NCBI GenBank assembly: GCA_035328465.1 | Contig: DAOLIQ010000058.1 | Coordinates: 1-21,621 of the forward strand | Direction of reading: 5' to 3' | Source of the DNA: JADJEI01 sp035328465 | Lineage (GTDB): Bacteria > Bacteroidota > Ignavibacteria > Ignavibacteriales > Ignavibacteriaceae | DNA length: 21,621 nt | Part shown: positions 14,695 through 21,621 of the stretch, in pieces | Position numbering within the stretch: the stretch's first letter is position 1 | Layout: every line of letters begins with the position of its first letter | The notes under the pieces: generated by a model | Databases searched by the model: none | Told to the model about the DNA's origin: nothing | The model's input: the letters and a program-made list of their open reading frames with translations, nothing else | Translations under genes and position numbers: made by a program

Positions 14695-16137
14695 TTATCT
14701 GCTGTTTCCGTAAATTGTTACATTAGCTTTTCCGTTAGGACCATCTGCGCTTACAGTAATTGCAACCGGGGTAGAAACATCCACTGTATCTTCAACATCA
14801 TAAACTAAAAAGTTAAATTGTGTCCACAGTTGGTTTTGTGTATCAGGAATTTCAAAATTCAATTCACCAAGTGCGGCAACATTCTCTCCATCAACAGTTA
14901 CAGAAACGGTTGTCCCGCCTGCTAACGGATTTCCATTTTGGTCACCGACATAGTAATTAAAACTTTGTGAACCGGCGTTTGGAATATCAAATGTAACAGG
15001 ATCAATAGTTACCACAGGGACTCCAGAAAATAACACATAAATATCTCTGCTAATATTCTGCGAATTTTCATCTATTGTTGTGCCGGTAATCTTGGCAAAA
15101 CCTTCACCAAAAAATGGATCTACAGGGTGAGGCAGCGCAGAAATTAATTCCACAGTTCCAATTCCTAGTGCGTTTGTTTGAGTTGAGCCGGCAATATATC
15201 CACCAGTAGAAGTAAAATAGACTGATGTGTTTTCTCTTACAGGATTTGCATATTTATCACCAACATAGGCTGAAATAGGATCTATTAGACCAAAAATATT
15301 AAAGCCAGGAAAATTCAATAACTCGGGAGCGATACTGAAATGGTCATAATCCGGTAAACCACCATGGATTGAAATTGCAACCGGCAAAGAAGCTATGGTT
15401 TTGTTGGGTAAAAATACTTCTGCGATTATCTGCACAACACCGGCTTTATATCCGCTTGTCAAATTAACCGTAGCCTGACCGAGATCGTTTGTTTTAACAA
15501 CTGCAGGGCTTATTTCTTCACCCCCACCCGGCGATGTACCAAACCTGAAAAAAACATCCACCGAGTGATCTATATCCATCGGAACGCCGGCTGAATCCTG
15601 CACTTCAAAAACGAGCTGGGCTGTTTCAACATCGCCGCTTTCCTTAACACCGATTATTGCTGTTGTCTGTGCAGCCAGATAAACAGTGACAGGATCGCCG
15701 GATGGTTTTGTTCCGCTCGTAATAGGTTCCAATTTGAATAATGGAATTGTGTTTATGGAGCCGGGAGTGATTGTAGCCGAACTTGTATCGGTTACAAATC
15801 CTCCTTTATAGGCAATAATTGTAAGGTTGGTGTTTGAGGCAAGATCAAACTCGAATGAGTACTTACCCTGATCGTCAGTAAACACTCCTTCGTCAATTTG
15901 ATTTCCGACAATTCTAACGATTGCGCTGTCCAAGGGTATTCCGGTCAGGTTACTTATCACCTGCCCGCTAACGAACGTAATCGAACTTGTCGAGTCTCCT
16001 CCAGTGCCGTTATTGTTGTTATTATTAATACCTGCAGAGATAACTTCCTGATTATCCTGACAGCTATTAACAATAAAAGTCGCTGAAATAATTAAGATTA
16101 AACCAACAATCATTTTAGCAGAATTAAATATTTTCAT
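14695..16137 (-). CDS. Lipoprotein with carboxypeptidase-regulatory-like and Ig-like domains
   Basis: A 480-residue surface or periplasmic lipoprotein. Signal: MKIFNSAKMIVGLILIISAT, then lipobox IVNSC with Cys at 26. A low-complexity Asn/Gly/Ser linker (38-52, including six Asn in a row) follows. Residues about 54-137 form a carboxypeptidase-regulatory-like domain (VSGQVISNLTGIPLDSAIVR, DDQGKYSFEF, IIAYKGGF). Three Ig-like units follow: about 148-255 (LVFEVQDSAGVPMD, TNDLGQATVNL), 265-350 (ISAYVGDKYANPV, TNALGIGTVEL) and 375-478 (YYVGDQNGNPLAGGTTVSVT), resembling invasin/Big_1 repeats. No catalytic site and no type IX sorting domain at the C-terminus. Probably a structural or adhesive envelope protein. 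Convergent with the YjiK-like gene across the 14636-14683 hairpin. Confidence 0.8.
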   Translation of the reverse strand: MKIFNSAKMIVGLILIISATFIVNSCQDNQEVISAGINNNNNNGTGGDSTSSITFVSGQVISNLTGIPLDSAIVRIVGNQIDEGVFTDDQGKYSFEFDLASNTNLTIIAYKGGFVTDTSSATITPGSINTIPLFKLEPITSGTKPSGDPVTVYLAAQTTAIIGVKESGDVETAQLVFEVQDSAGVPMDIDHSVDVFFRFGTSPGGGEEISPAVVKTNDLGQATVNLTSGYKAGVVQIIAEVFLPNKTIASLPVAISIHGGLPDYDHFSIAPELLNFPGFNIFGLIDPISAYVGDKYANPVRENTSVYFTSTGGYIAGSTQTNALGIGTVELISALPHPVDPFFGEGFAKITGTTIDENSQNISRDIYVLFSGVPVVTIDPVTFDIPNAGSQSFNYYVGDQNGNPLAGGTTVSVTVDGENVAALGELNFEIPDTQNQLWTQFNFLVYDVEDTVDVSTPVAITVSADGPNGKANVTIYGNSR

Positions 16138-16418
16138 TTCTTCACCAGACTATTTTTATTCTCGAATAATAATTTTCTAATTAAACAGAATTAAGTTTTT
16201 AATTTTGTAATAAATTAGATCAAGAATAGTGCCTGAAAAAAAAGTAGAAAAACCCCTATAATTAAAGAAAAACGTAATTATTACTTTGGGAAAAAGGTAA
16301 TTTTTTTCTGTGCAGCTAAAAAATATTGATGAAGTTTGACTGATAAAACGAAAAATTTTTTATTACTGTACGGAGCTGATGAACAGGAAAGAATTTATTT
16401 ATGAAATTCTTTAGCCGC
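16138..16418. other. Intergenic region with one weak hairpin
   Basis: 281 bases between two minus-strand genes; it should hold the promoter of the lipoprotein gene, not confidently located. A hairpin ATTACTTT/AAGGTAAT (16280-16301) followed by six T points along the plus strand, where no gene ends, so a terminator role is doubtful. Confidence 0.4.
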
Positions 16419-16934
16419 TCAGTTAAGAACATCTGCCCGATTAGCGAGTGGTTTACCGAGCCATACCCACACAATAAAATCGACAATTGCCGGTTCGCCG
16501 CCAAGTTCGCGTAAGCGCGTGTTTATCTGTCCCCGATGATATGTGCTATGTGAAGATACTTGCATCATAGTTTCTTCCAATGTTGCTGCCACGACTTTTT
16601 TCCCAATTTTTCTTTCCCAAAACTTTGCCCAGGGAATTTCGATTATCTTCTCACCCTCCTTTTCTGTGGAGAGAAATAAATTTAGTTTTTCTTGATATTC
16701 CCTGCCCCATAATGCTATTGATTCTAAATTTGTAAATTCTTCCGGTTTGGGAATTTTGGGCGGGTGTTCGTCATAAAGATATAGATATGCATATTGAACT
16801 TGATGAAGATGATATAAAAGCTTCTTAATTCTTTCATCATTTTCTGTTTGAGGAAAACTTAAAACTTTTTTCCACACTTCAGAATCAGCCCAGATCATAT
16901 GATTAAATAAGTTTTCTATCTGTCCGGATTTCAA
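16419..16934 (-). CDS. DinB-like family protein
   Basis: A 171-residue four-helix DinB/YfiT-type protein. The three putative metal ligands are in place: H44 in the first conserved helix (LLYHLHQVQYAYLYL), and H129 and H133 in the VSSHSTYHRGQINTRLRELG signature (127-146), which is the best-kept motif of the family. W15 near the N-terminus (MIWADSEVW) is also typical. Members bind a divalent metal and include thiol-dependent transferases, but many, including B. subtilis DinB, have no proven reaction. It is first of a run of minus-strand small genes reading downward from 19160; the next gene upstream in transcription (Rof-like) ends only 10 bases before its start, so they may be co-transcribed. 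Confidence 0.85.
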   Translation of the reverse strand: MKSGQIENLFNHMIWADSEVWKKVLSFPQTENDERIKKLLYHLHQVQYAYLYLYDEHPPKIPKPEEFTNLESIALWGREYQEKLNLFLSTEKEGEKIIEIPWAKFWERKIGKKVVAATLEETMMQVSSHSTYHRGQINTRLRELGGEPAIVDFIVWVWLGKPLANRADVLN

Positions 16935-16944
16935 AATAATTCCT

Positions 16945-17190
16945 TCAGCAATTTTTATTAAAAATAATATTATCCACTTCTAATAGATTATCAAGTCGAA
17001 TTGTTAAACCAGTATCAGTTACTAAAAATTCAGTTTTATCTTTTGAGTACACATCGTTGATTATACACTCGTTAGTTTCAATTTGTTTTTTATCATTAAA
17101 GTAAACAAGCTTGATTTTTTGTTTCCTTAATGCACGAACTTCTAATTCATCATGAAGTCCGCAATCAATTGGATTATATTCATTATTCAT
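16945..17190 (-). CDS. rof: Rho-binding antiterminator-like (Rof/YaeO family) protein
   Basis: An 81-residue protein with the Rof/YaeO pattern: YNPIDCGLHDELEVRALRKQ (5-24), a beta-strand segment IKLVYFNDKKQIETNECIIN, the conserved D-x-Y-S-K-D-K-x-E-F-L (46-56) and the C-terminal IRLDNLLEVD (64-73). In E. coli Rof binds the Rho hexamer and blocks RNA loading; whether distant relatives outside Proteobacteria do the same is unproven. The gene lies 10 bases ahead of the DinB-like gene and 13 bases past the YdeI-like gene on the same strand, an operon-like arrangement. The gene symbol is by family resemblance only. Confidence 0.75.
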   Translation of the reverse strand: MNNEYNPIDCGLHDELEVRALRKQKIKLVYFNDKKQIETNECIINDVYSKDKTEFLVTDTGLTIRLDNLLEVDNIIFNKNC

Positions 17191-17203
17191 AAAACAGTGT
17201 TCC

Positions 17204-17818
17204 TCATTTTTTCATATACTTCCAATTTCGGGATTTTCCTTCGGTCATCCACTCAATTGCATTAGCCATTCTGCGATTTCTCGTTTCATCTGACTTCGCT
17301 TCTTCAATCCATTCAACATATTCTTTTTTGTGCGACGGACTGAAGCTCTCAAATGTTGAAAACGCTTTTTTGTTTTTCTTAAGTGCCATTAAAAAATATT
17401 CGGGTGTTTTTATGTCTGAATTTTTGTTGGTAGATTTTCTTGTTGGAAGCTTTATTCCATTCTCATTTAATGTCATAGCATCTTTAATATTAGTCATAAT
17501 TTTTTTGTCTGATGGTAAATCTTTTAAAGAAGTAATTTTACCATAGTGTCCCATTGCAGATTCTGTTTTTGCGTTTGCTATTAATGTTTTGTCTTTCATC
17601 AGTGCAGCTTTCCAAAAGCCAAAAGAACAATGATGCTTAAATGCTGCCATATCACACATAGGACCTTTGTACTCAAAGTGCGGAAATCCCCATTTGATAG
17701 TTTCCTCAACATCGGGACAAGCTTTATGAATAAGTTTTCTGATATGAATTAAAATTGGTCTTGCAAAATCAGCAGATTTAGAAATGTATAAATCTACTCG
17801 TGGATCTTTATTTAACAT
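17204..17818 (-). CDS. YdeI/OmpD-associated family protein (DUF1801 domain)
   Basis: About 204 residues from ATG 17818. I reject the longer in-frame start at 17887, since the extra 23 residues look non-family and ATG 17818 is preceded by AGG. The domain opens with DPRVDLYISKSADFARPILIHIRKLI, then the signature IKWGFPHFEYKGPMCDMAAF KHHCSFGFWK (41-70), diagnostic for DUF1801/YdeI. The C-terminal part (PEYFLMALKKNKKAFSTFESFSPSHKKEYVEWIEEAK, RRMANAIEWMTEGK) is the bacteriocin-protection YdeI helix pair found in the family. The function is not established: YdeI has been tied to polymyxin and bacteriocin resistance in enteric bacteria. It leads into the Rof-like gene after 13 bases. Confidence 0.8.
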   Translation of the reverse strand: MLNKDPRVDLYISKSADFARPILIHIRKLIHKACPDVEETIKWGFPHFEYKGPMCDMAAFKHHCSFGFWKAALMKDKTLIANAKTESAMGHYGKITSLKDLPSDKKIMTNIKDAMTLNENGIKLPTRKSTNKNSDIKTPEYFLMALKKNKKAFSTFESFSPSHKKEYVEWIEEAKSDETRNRRMANAIEWMTEGKSRNWKYMKK

Positions 17819-17849
17819 CTTTAATACCTGTTTGAATTGAATATACACT

Positions 17850-18063
17850 CTATTTTTTGTTGTAAAAGTTAAAGTCCCGTTCTTCAATTTCTTTTTCAGT
17901 TTTGTTTTTTAATTCAAGTTCATCAAGAATCTTAATTTCAAAATTATCTTTGCCAAGTTTTTTAATCACCCATCAATTCCTGGTAAGGAAAACTTTCCAT
18001 CGCTAAAGTAAATTCAAATCTTCTAACAACCGCAGGTAAGTTTTTACTTGTACCAATGTACAT
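17850..18063 (-). pseudogene. Broken small gene (about 70 aa over two frames)
   Basis: Two overlapping short minus-strand frames read as parts of one protein. The first, ATG 18063 to TAA at 17962, gives MYIGTSKNLPAVVRRFEFTL and on to FPYQELMGD; the second, in the next frame and starting around 17969, gives VIKKLGKDNFEIKILDELEL then KNKTEKEIEE and stops at 17850. They overlap by eight bases, so a single-base indel near 17965-17970 would join them. The family is not recognised. The location just upstream of the YdeI-like gene may be coincidental. Either a real decayed gene or an assembly error. Confidence 0.4.
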
Positions 18064-18083
18064 TTTCTTTTTTGTCTATAATT

Positions 18084-18728
18084 CTATTCTCTATTTTTAT
18101 CAATCCAGTATCCCCAAAGAATAATAAGCCATTGTGCATTACCGACTATTCCTATAGCTTCAATTGAAGGGGGTGGCGGTCCAACAAGATTTGAAACATA
18201 CATTGCAGATAAGAATATAATTAATCCGATTAAAGAATAGGTGCCCATTTTATTTTTAGCTTTCGTTGCTTTGTAGTAAAAGTAAACTCCCAAACTAAAA
18301 ATGAATCCTTCTAAAAGTATTGTTGCTGCAAAATTATTCCATAAACCAAAACCAACTTTAAGCCTATAACCCGGAAATATCGGCAGATCAGAAATGTGAA
18401 CTATAAGATCCAAAACCCAATGGCTTAGCACCAGCAGACCAAGAATTATTGCTGTCTTAATTTTCTTTTTAAAAAGAAAGTAAACAGAGCCAAACAGAAC
18501 AGTCCAAACAAATACGCCAAATAAACTGTGTGTAAAAGGGTAATACGTAAAATCTAATGGAGTAACAGCAGTAGCACCTGGATTTATTTCGGCTTTCTCA
18601 ATTCCAAATAAAATGAGTATCGGCCAGATAAGGTCAATCCACTGAGCTGCCATAAAATATGTTCCGAGCGATGCTGAGCTTTCAAATTTTTTGCCTGCAA
18701 AACCGGCACCGAAATGTCCGATAAACAT
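18084..18728 (-). CDS. YdjM-like membrane-bound metal-dependent hydrolase family protein
   Basis: A 214-residue integral membrane protein with five or six hydrophobic helices (about 22-42, 66-86, 91-111, 130-152, 162-180, 195-210). The family pattern of His/Asp residues at membrane borders is present: H5 in MFIGHFGAGFAGK, D32 in AAQWIDLIW, H67 in YPFTHSLFGV, and HWVLDLIVHISD (103-114) with H103, D107, H111 and D114. This is the arrangement of PF04307-type proteins (YdjM), which are presumed zinc-dependent hydrolases; the substrate is unknown, and no activity has been shown for many members. It is separated by 48 bases from the unknown gene at 18777 on the same strand. Confidence 0.8.
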   Translation of the reverse strand: MFIGHFGAGFAGKKFESSASLGTYFMAAQWIDLIWPILILFGIEKAEINPGATAVTPLDFTYYPFTHSLFGVFVWTVLFGSVYFLFKKKIKTAIILGLLVLSHWVLDLIVHISDLPIFPGYRLKVGFGLWNNFAATILLEGFIFSLGVYFYYKATKAKNKMGTYSLIGLIIFLSAMYVSNLVGPPPPSIEAIGIVGNAQWLIILWGYWIDKNRE

Positions 18729-18776
18729 ATATGCCTCTGACTTTTATTTTCAAGTAAATATAAAATAGTGATTACA

Positions 18777-19160
18777 TCAATTGATTATTTCAACAAGTGC
18801 CCATTTTAATTTGTTATTGTAGAAAGGGTCATTTTTAATAAAAGCTTCATAATTAAAAATTGCCAGAAAAGTAAAATTATATTTATCATACTTTTCAGCT
18901 AAATTTTGAAATAACCAGGGACCTTTGACAATATTAGTACAAAGTTTAAAAGATTGGTGCTCAAGTTGTTTGTAAGTACTCGCAGTCAATTTGGAAGTGA
19001 AGGAAATATCGTAATGAGCTTCATCTTCATATCGCAGTAATTTTGATAAAGATTTTTTATCAACAGAAATATTTAATATAATCTTATCAGCAATTTTTTT
19101 TGCAAGAGATTTTTTATCTGCATTGATGATTAGTCGAACGTGTGCCTCTTTAGTAATCAA
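18777..19160 (-). CDS. Unknown protein (127 aa)
   Basis: I do not recognise this protein. The frame opens with TTG at 19160 and has no ATG nearby; upstream in-frame sequence continues to a stop without a better start, so the N-terminus is uncertain. It is basic, mixed alpha/beta by pattern: KEAHVRLIINADKKSLAKKI, then SLSKLLRYEDEAHYDISFTS, and an aromatic-rich second half (GPWLFQNLAEKYDKYNFTFLAIFNYEAFI, ending KLKWALVEIIN). No signal peptide, membrane helix or catalytic motif is visible. It lies 48 bases ahead of the YdjM-like gene and could be its upstream partner. Confidence 0.5.
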   Translation of the reverse strand: MITKEAHVRLIINADKKSLAKKIADKIILNISVDKKSLSKLLRYEDEAHYDISFTSKLTASTYKQLEHQSFKLCTNIVKGPWLFQNLAEKYDKYNFTFLAIFNYEAFIKNDPFYNNKLKWALVEIIN

Positions 19161-19178
19161 GTAATGCCTGTTAAATTT

Positions 19179-19495
19179 ATGTTTTCGATGTTATCAAACA
19201 TAATTATTTGGGTTTCATTTAACAACAAAACTAAAAAAATTGCTTTAGAGTTTGGTAAAGATTATATTTCTCTTCCAAAAAGAGACTGATTGAACAAATC
19301 AAAAAATAAAATTCCGGTTGTAGTAATTTCAAAATTTAAAGTGCGAGCCGCTCAAGGAGTGGCTATTTTTTTATCTAAACAATAGTGTTAATGCCTTTGA
19401 GAAAATTGAGAAATATATTGTAGAACTAGAGAAAAAACTCACCCTAAATCCCTCTCTTAAAAAGAGAGGGACCTTTAAACTGTCTTAAGCCCCTT
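19179..19495 (+). pseudogene. Decayed coding sequence ending in the repeat element
   Basis: Plus-strand remnants that read coherently but are broken. From ATG 19179 the frame gives MFSMLSNIIIWVSFNNKTKK and LEFGKDYISLPKRD, then TGA at 19287-19289, and continues in the same frame as LNKSKNKIPVVVISKFKVRA ending at a TAG near 19383. Coding character then resumes one frame over as NAFEKIEKYIVELEKKLT, which runs into the double-hairpin repeat and stops near 19487. A T7 run at about 19367-19373 is a likely slip site. The original protein is not recognised. Low confidence that all pieces were one gene. Confidence 0.3.
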
Positions 19496-19525
19496 CTCTT
19501 TGTAAGAGAAGGGGTTGGGGATGAG
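19438..19525. repeat. 88-bp double-hairpin dispersed-repeat-like element
   Basis: Two perfect hairpins within an imperfect inverted repeat. Hairpin 1: CCCTCTCTT-aaa-AAGAGAGGG (19450-19470). Hairpin 2: CCCCTTCTCTT-tgt-AAGAGAAGGGG (19490-19514). The flanks CTCACCCTAAATCC (19438 on) and TTGGGGATGAG (19515-19525) are inverted versions of one another (CTCA-CCC / GGGG-TGAG). Elements of this look recur in many bacterial genomes as short palindromic repeats. It lies 51 bases ahead of carA. Confidence 0.75.
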
Positions 19526-19576
19526 TTAAAATAACTTACACTATAGTAAACCATTTAAATTGGTAAATACGACTAT

Positions 19577-20653
19577 ATGAATAAACAAAAAACAAAAGCT
19601 AAACTGATCCTTGAAGACGGAACCGATTTTTCCGGTTATAGTTTTGGCTATGAAGGAAACACCAACGGCGAAGTTGTGTTTAACACCGGAATGGTTGGTT
19701 ATCCTGAAACAATGACTGATCCATCTTATCGCGGACAAATACTTGTTTGCACTTATCCACTTATCGGTAATTATGGAATTCCATCTAAAGAAAAAGAAAA
19801 TGGATTATATAAGAATTTTGAATCAGATAATATTCATTGCCGTGCTTTGATTGTTACTGATTATTCGTTTGAGTACTCACACTGGAGTGCTGAACGTTCT
19901 TTATCCGATTGGATGATTGAAGAAAAAATTCCAGGTATTTATGGAATTGATACCAGAATGCTAACTAGAAAACTTCGTGATAAAGGAACGATGCTTGGCA
20001 AAATTGTAATTGATGAAAAAAGTAAAATTGAGTTTGAAGATCCAAACAAAACAAATCTTGTTGGCGAAGTAAGTGTTAAAGAAGTTGTTGAATACAAAGC
20101 TGGTAAGCAAAAAATAATTCTCGTGGATTGCGGAACAAAGAATAATATCATTCGCGCTTTTCTTGGCAGAGATATTACAGTTATTCGAGTTCCATATGAT
20201 TATGATTTTACAAAGATAGAAGCAAACGGCATTGTAATCTCAAATGGTCCGGGTGATCCAAAACTAAATACAAAAACTATTGAACATGCTAAGATTGCAA
20301 TGCAATCTAACAAGCCTATTCTCGGCATTTGTCTTGGCTCTCAAATTCTTGCTCTTGCTGCTGGAGCTGATACTTATAAATTAAAATATGGTCATCGCGG
20401 ACACAACCAGCCCTGTAATGAACTTGGAACAAAACGCTGCTACATAACTTCTCAAAATCATGGTTATGCTGTTGATGCAAAAACCTTAGCACAAGATTGG
20501 CGCGAGTGGTTTGTAAATGATAACGACGGAACGAATGAAGGAATAATTCATATATCAAAACCATTTTTTGCTTCACAGTTTCATCCGGAAGCATCTCCTG
20601 GTCCAGACGACAGCGAATTTATATTTGATATGTTTGTTAGAGCTTTAAAATAA
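19577..20653 (+). CDS. carA: Carbamoyl-phosphate synthase small subunit (glutamine amidotransferase)
   Basis: A 358-residue CarA: it hydrolyses glutamine and channels ammonia to CarB for carbamoyl phosphate, the first step of pyrimidine and arginine synthesis. N-terminal domain: LILEDGTDFSGYSFGYEGNT, then GEVVFNTGMVGYPETMTDPSYRGQ (31-54). C-terminal class I GATase: oxyanion region SNGPGDP (222-228), nucleophile C252 in LGICLGSQ, ITSQNHGYAVD, and H336 with E338 in FASQFHPEASPGP. The linker stretch HWSAERSLSDWMIEEKIPGI followed by YGIDTRMLTRKLRDKGTMLGKI is of the eukaryotic CPS type rather than E. coli type. The length is normal. carB follows after a 93-base gap with a strong palindrome. Confidence 0.95.
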   Translation: MNKQKTKAKLILEDGTDFSGYSFGYEGNTNGEVVFNTGMVGYPETMTDPSYRGQILVCTYPLIGNYGIPSKEKENGLYKNFESDNIHCRALIVTDYSFEYSHWSAERSLSDWMIEEKIPGIYGIDTRMLTRKLRDKGTMLGKIVIDEKSKIEFEDPNKTNLVGEVSVKEVVEYKAGKQKIILVDCGTKNNIIRAFLGRDITVIRVPYDYDFTKIEANGIVISNGPGDPKLNTKTIEHAKIAMQSNKPILGICLGSQILALAAGADTYKLKYGHRGHNQPCNELGTKRCYITSQNHGYAVDAKTLAQDWREWFVNDNDGTNEGIIHISKPFFASQFHPEASPGPDDSEFIFDMFVRALK

Positions 20654-20676
20654 ACTCCGTGGCTCTCCGTGATTGC

Positions 20677-20722
20677 CTCTGTGTTTCTCCGTGCAAGAAT
20701 TCTTACACTGAGAACCACAGAG
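20677..20722. repeat. 46-bp near-perfect palindrome between carA and carB
   Basis: Arms CTCTGTGTTTCTCCGTGC (20677-20694) and ACACTGAGAACCACAGAG (20705-20722) flank a perfect AAGAATTCTT; 15 of 18 arm positions pair. Sequence just outside (CTCCGTGGCTCTCCGTG before, AAATACTGAGAAAG after) repeats the same words. It resembles the CCACAGAG/CTCTGTGG dispersed repeat of many genomes. In RNA it would form a long hairpin that could separate or tune carA and carB. Confidence 0.75.
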
Positions 20723-20746
20723 AAATACTGAGAAAGAAAAAAGATT

Positions 20747-21621
20747 ATGATTAAAAAAGGTAAACCAAAAAAAGTTTTAATTCTTGGCAGCGGTGCTTTG
20801 CAAATCGGGCAGGCAGGAGAATTTGATTACTCCGGTTCGCAAGCTATCAAAGCACTCAAAGAAGATGGGATAACGACAGTACTTGTCAATCCGAATATTG
20901 CAACAATTCAGACATCAGAAAATTTTGCTGATAAAGTTTACTTTGTTCCAATCAAAACTGAGTTTGTTGAAAAGATAATTCTCAAGGAGCAACCTGATTC
21001 TATCCTGCTGCAATTTGGTGGACAAACAGCGCTTAATGTTGGTGTGGATTTATACGATAAAGGAATTTTAGACAAGTATAATATTAAAGTTTTGGGAACT
21101 CCGGTTGAAACTATAAAAGACACTGAAGATAGATTATTGTTTAGTGATCGTGTTGCAGAAGTTGGATTAAAGATTGCAAAAAGTAAAACGGCAAAAAGTG
21201 TGGATGAAGCTGTAAAAGCAGCTGAAGAAATTAATTTCCCTGTTATGGTGCGTATCGCTTATGCACTCGGCGGATTAGGATCCGGGATTGTAAACAACAA
21301 ACAGGAGTTGACTGAGAAAGCGCGAAGAGCTTTTTCATTCACAAATCAAATTTTAATTGAAGAATCACTTTATGGCTGGAAAGAAGTTGAGTACGAAATT
21401 GTTCGTGATAATTATGACAATTGTATTACAATCTGCTCGATGGAAAACATTGATCCGATGGGAATACACACCGGCGACAGCGTTGTAATTGCGCCGGTTC
21501 AAACATTATCTGCAAAAGAAAATTTTAAACTTCGATCTATTGGAATAAAATTAATCCGCCACCTTGGAATTATTGGCGAGTGTAATATTCAATACGCTCT
21601 TGATCCAAATTCTGAAGATTA
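20747..21621 (+). CDS. carB: Carbamoyl-phosphate synthase large subunit, N-terminal part (runs off window)
   Basis: The first 291 codons of CarB, open to the window edge; the whole protein is usually about 1,070 residues. This is the carboxyphosphate half: KKVLILGSGALQIGQAGEFDYSGSQAIKAL (8-37, nucleotide-binding start), NPNIATIQTS (48-57), LQFGGQTALN (88-97), the ATP-grasp glycine loop VRIAYALGGLGSG (168-180), ESLYGWKEVEYEIVRD, NIDPMGIHTGDSVVIAPVQT, and GIIGECNIQYALDPNS. Several of these (GSGALQIGQAGEFDYSGSQ, YALGGLGSG, GECNIQ) match eukaryotic CPS wording rather than the E. coli form (GPIVIGQACEFDYSG, GGSGGG). ATG 20747 is preceded by AGAAAGAAAAAAG; spacing to the palindrome is short, so the leader is structured. 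Confidence 0.95.
   Translation, partial: MIKKGKPKKVLILGSGALQIGQAGEFDYSGSQAIKALKEDGITTVLVNPNIATIQTSENFADKVYFVPIKTEFVEKIILKEQPDSILLQFGGQTALNVGVDLYDKGILDKYNIKVLGTPVETIKDTEDRLLFSDRVAEVGLKIAKSKTAKSVDEAVKAAEEINFPVMVRIAYALGGLGSGIVNNKQELTEKARRAFSFTNQILIEESLYGWKEVEYEIVRDNYDNCITICSMENIDPMGIHTGDSVVIAPVQTLSAKENFKLRSIGIKLIRHLGIIGECNIQYALDPNSED

Noticed and set aside
16280..16307. Hairpin with six T as terminator
   Set aside because: It points along the plus strand where no gene ends; both neighbours are on the minus strand.

Overview
This is an AT-rich bacterial window that looks like a slice of a Bacteroidota/Chlorobiota-group chromosome, most likely Ignavibacteriota or a close relative. That placement is an inference from four things: a Bacteroidetes-style promoter (TTTG-N20-TATATTTG) ahead of the initiator tRNA, CarA and CarB of the type that resembles eukaryotic CPS, a 2-oxoacid:ferredoxin oxidoreductase operon, and many small lipoproteins, TPR proteins and an outer-membrane barrel. 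Nothing seen is phage or plasmid; there is no IS transposase and no CRISPR array.

Layout. 1-1326: the C-terminal part of a pyrimidine-nucleoside phosphorylase, then a ferritin-like protein. 1563-2441: an SPFH/prohibitin-family membrane protein. 2656-3347: a frameshifted relic of a small protein with YTPGN motifs. 3661-6700: a compact operon korD-korA-korB-korC (ferredoxin, alpha, beta and gamma subunits) followed by an 89-residue Cys-containing helical protein. 6701-7046: promoter, tRNA-fMet and terminator, then a bidirectional terminator. 7073-8265 (minus): an outer-membrane barrel protein and a TPR protein. 8599-10487: a probable operon of a STAS protein, a two-module DUF350 membrane protein and a membrane-anchored transglutaminase-like protein, which runs tail-to-tail into a minus-strand YiiX-like cysteine hydrolase (10493-11011). 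11298-12791: an unknown acidic helical protein, an excisionase-type HTH protein and a small unknown protein with a strong terminator. 12935-14619: a TPR lipoprotein translationally coupled to an SdiA-regulated (YjiK-like) beta-propeller protein. 14695-16137 (minus): a lipoprotein with a carboxypeptidase-regulatory domain and Ig-like repeats. 16419-19160 (minus): DinB-like, Rof-like, YdeI-like, a broken small gene, a YdjM-like membrane protein and an unknown protein. 19179-19525: decayed coding sequence ending in a double-hairpin repeat. 19577-end: carA, a long palindrome, then carB, which runs off the window.

The clearest metabolic blocks are Kor (ferredoxin-linked oxidative decarboxylation or reductive carboxylation of a 2-oxoacid) and CarAB (carbamoyl phosphate for pyrimidines and arginine). 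The most interesting uncharacterised unit is the STAS-DUF350-transglutaminase operon with its convergent YiiX-like partner, an envelope-directed set of proteins without an assigned role. All family calls were made by eye from the translated sequence; no database search was run.
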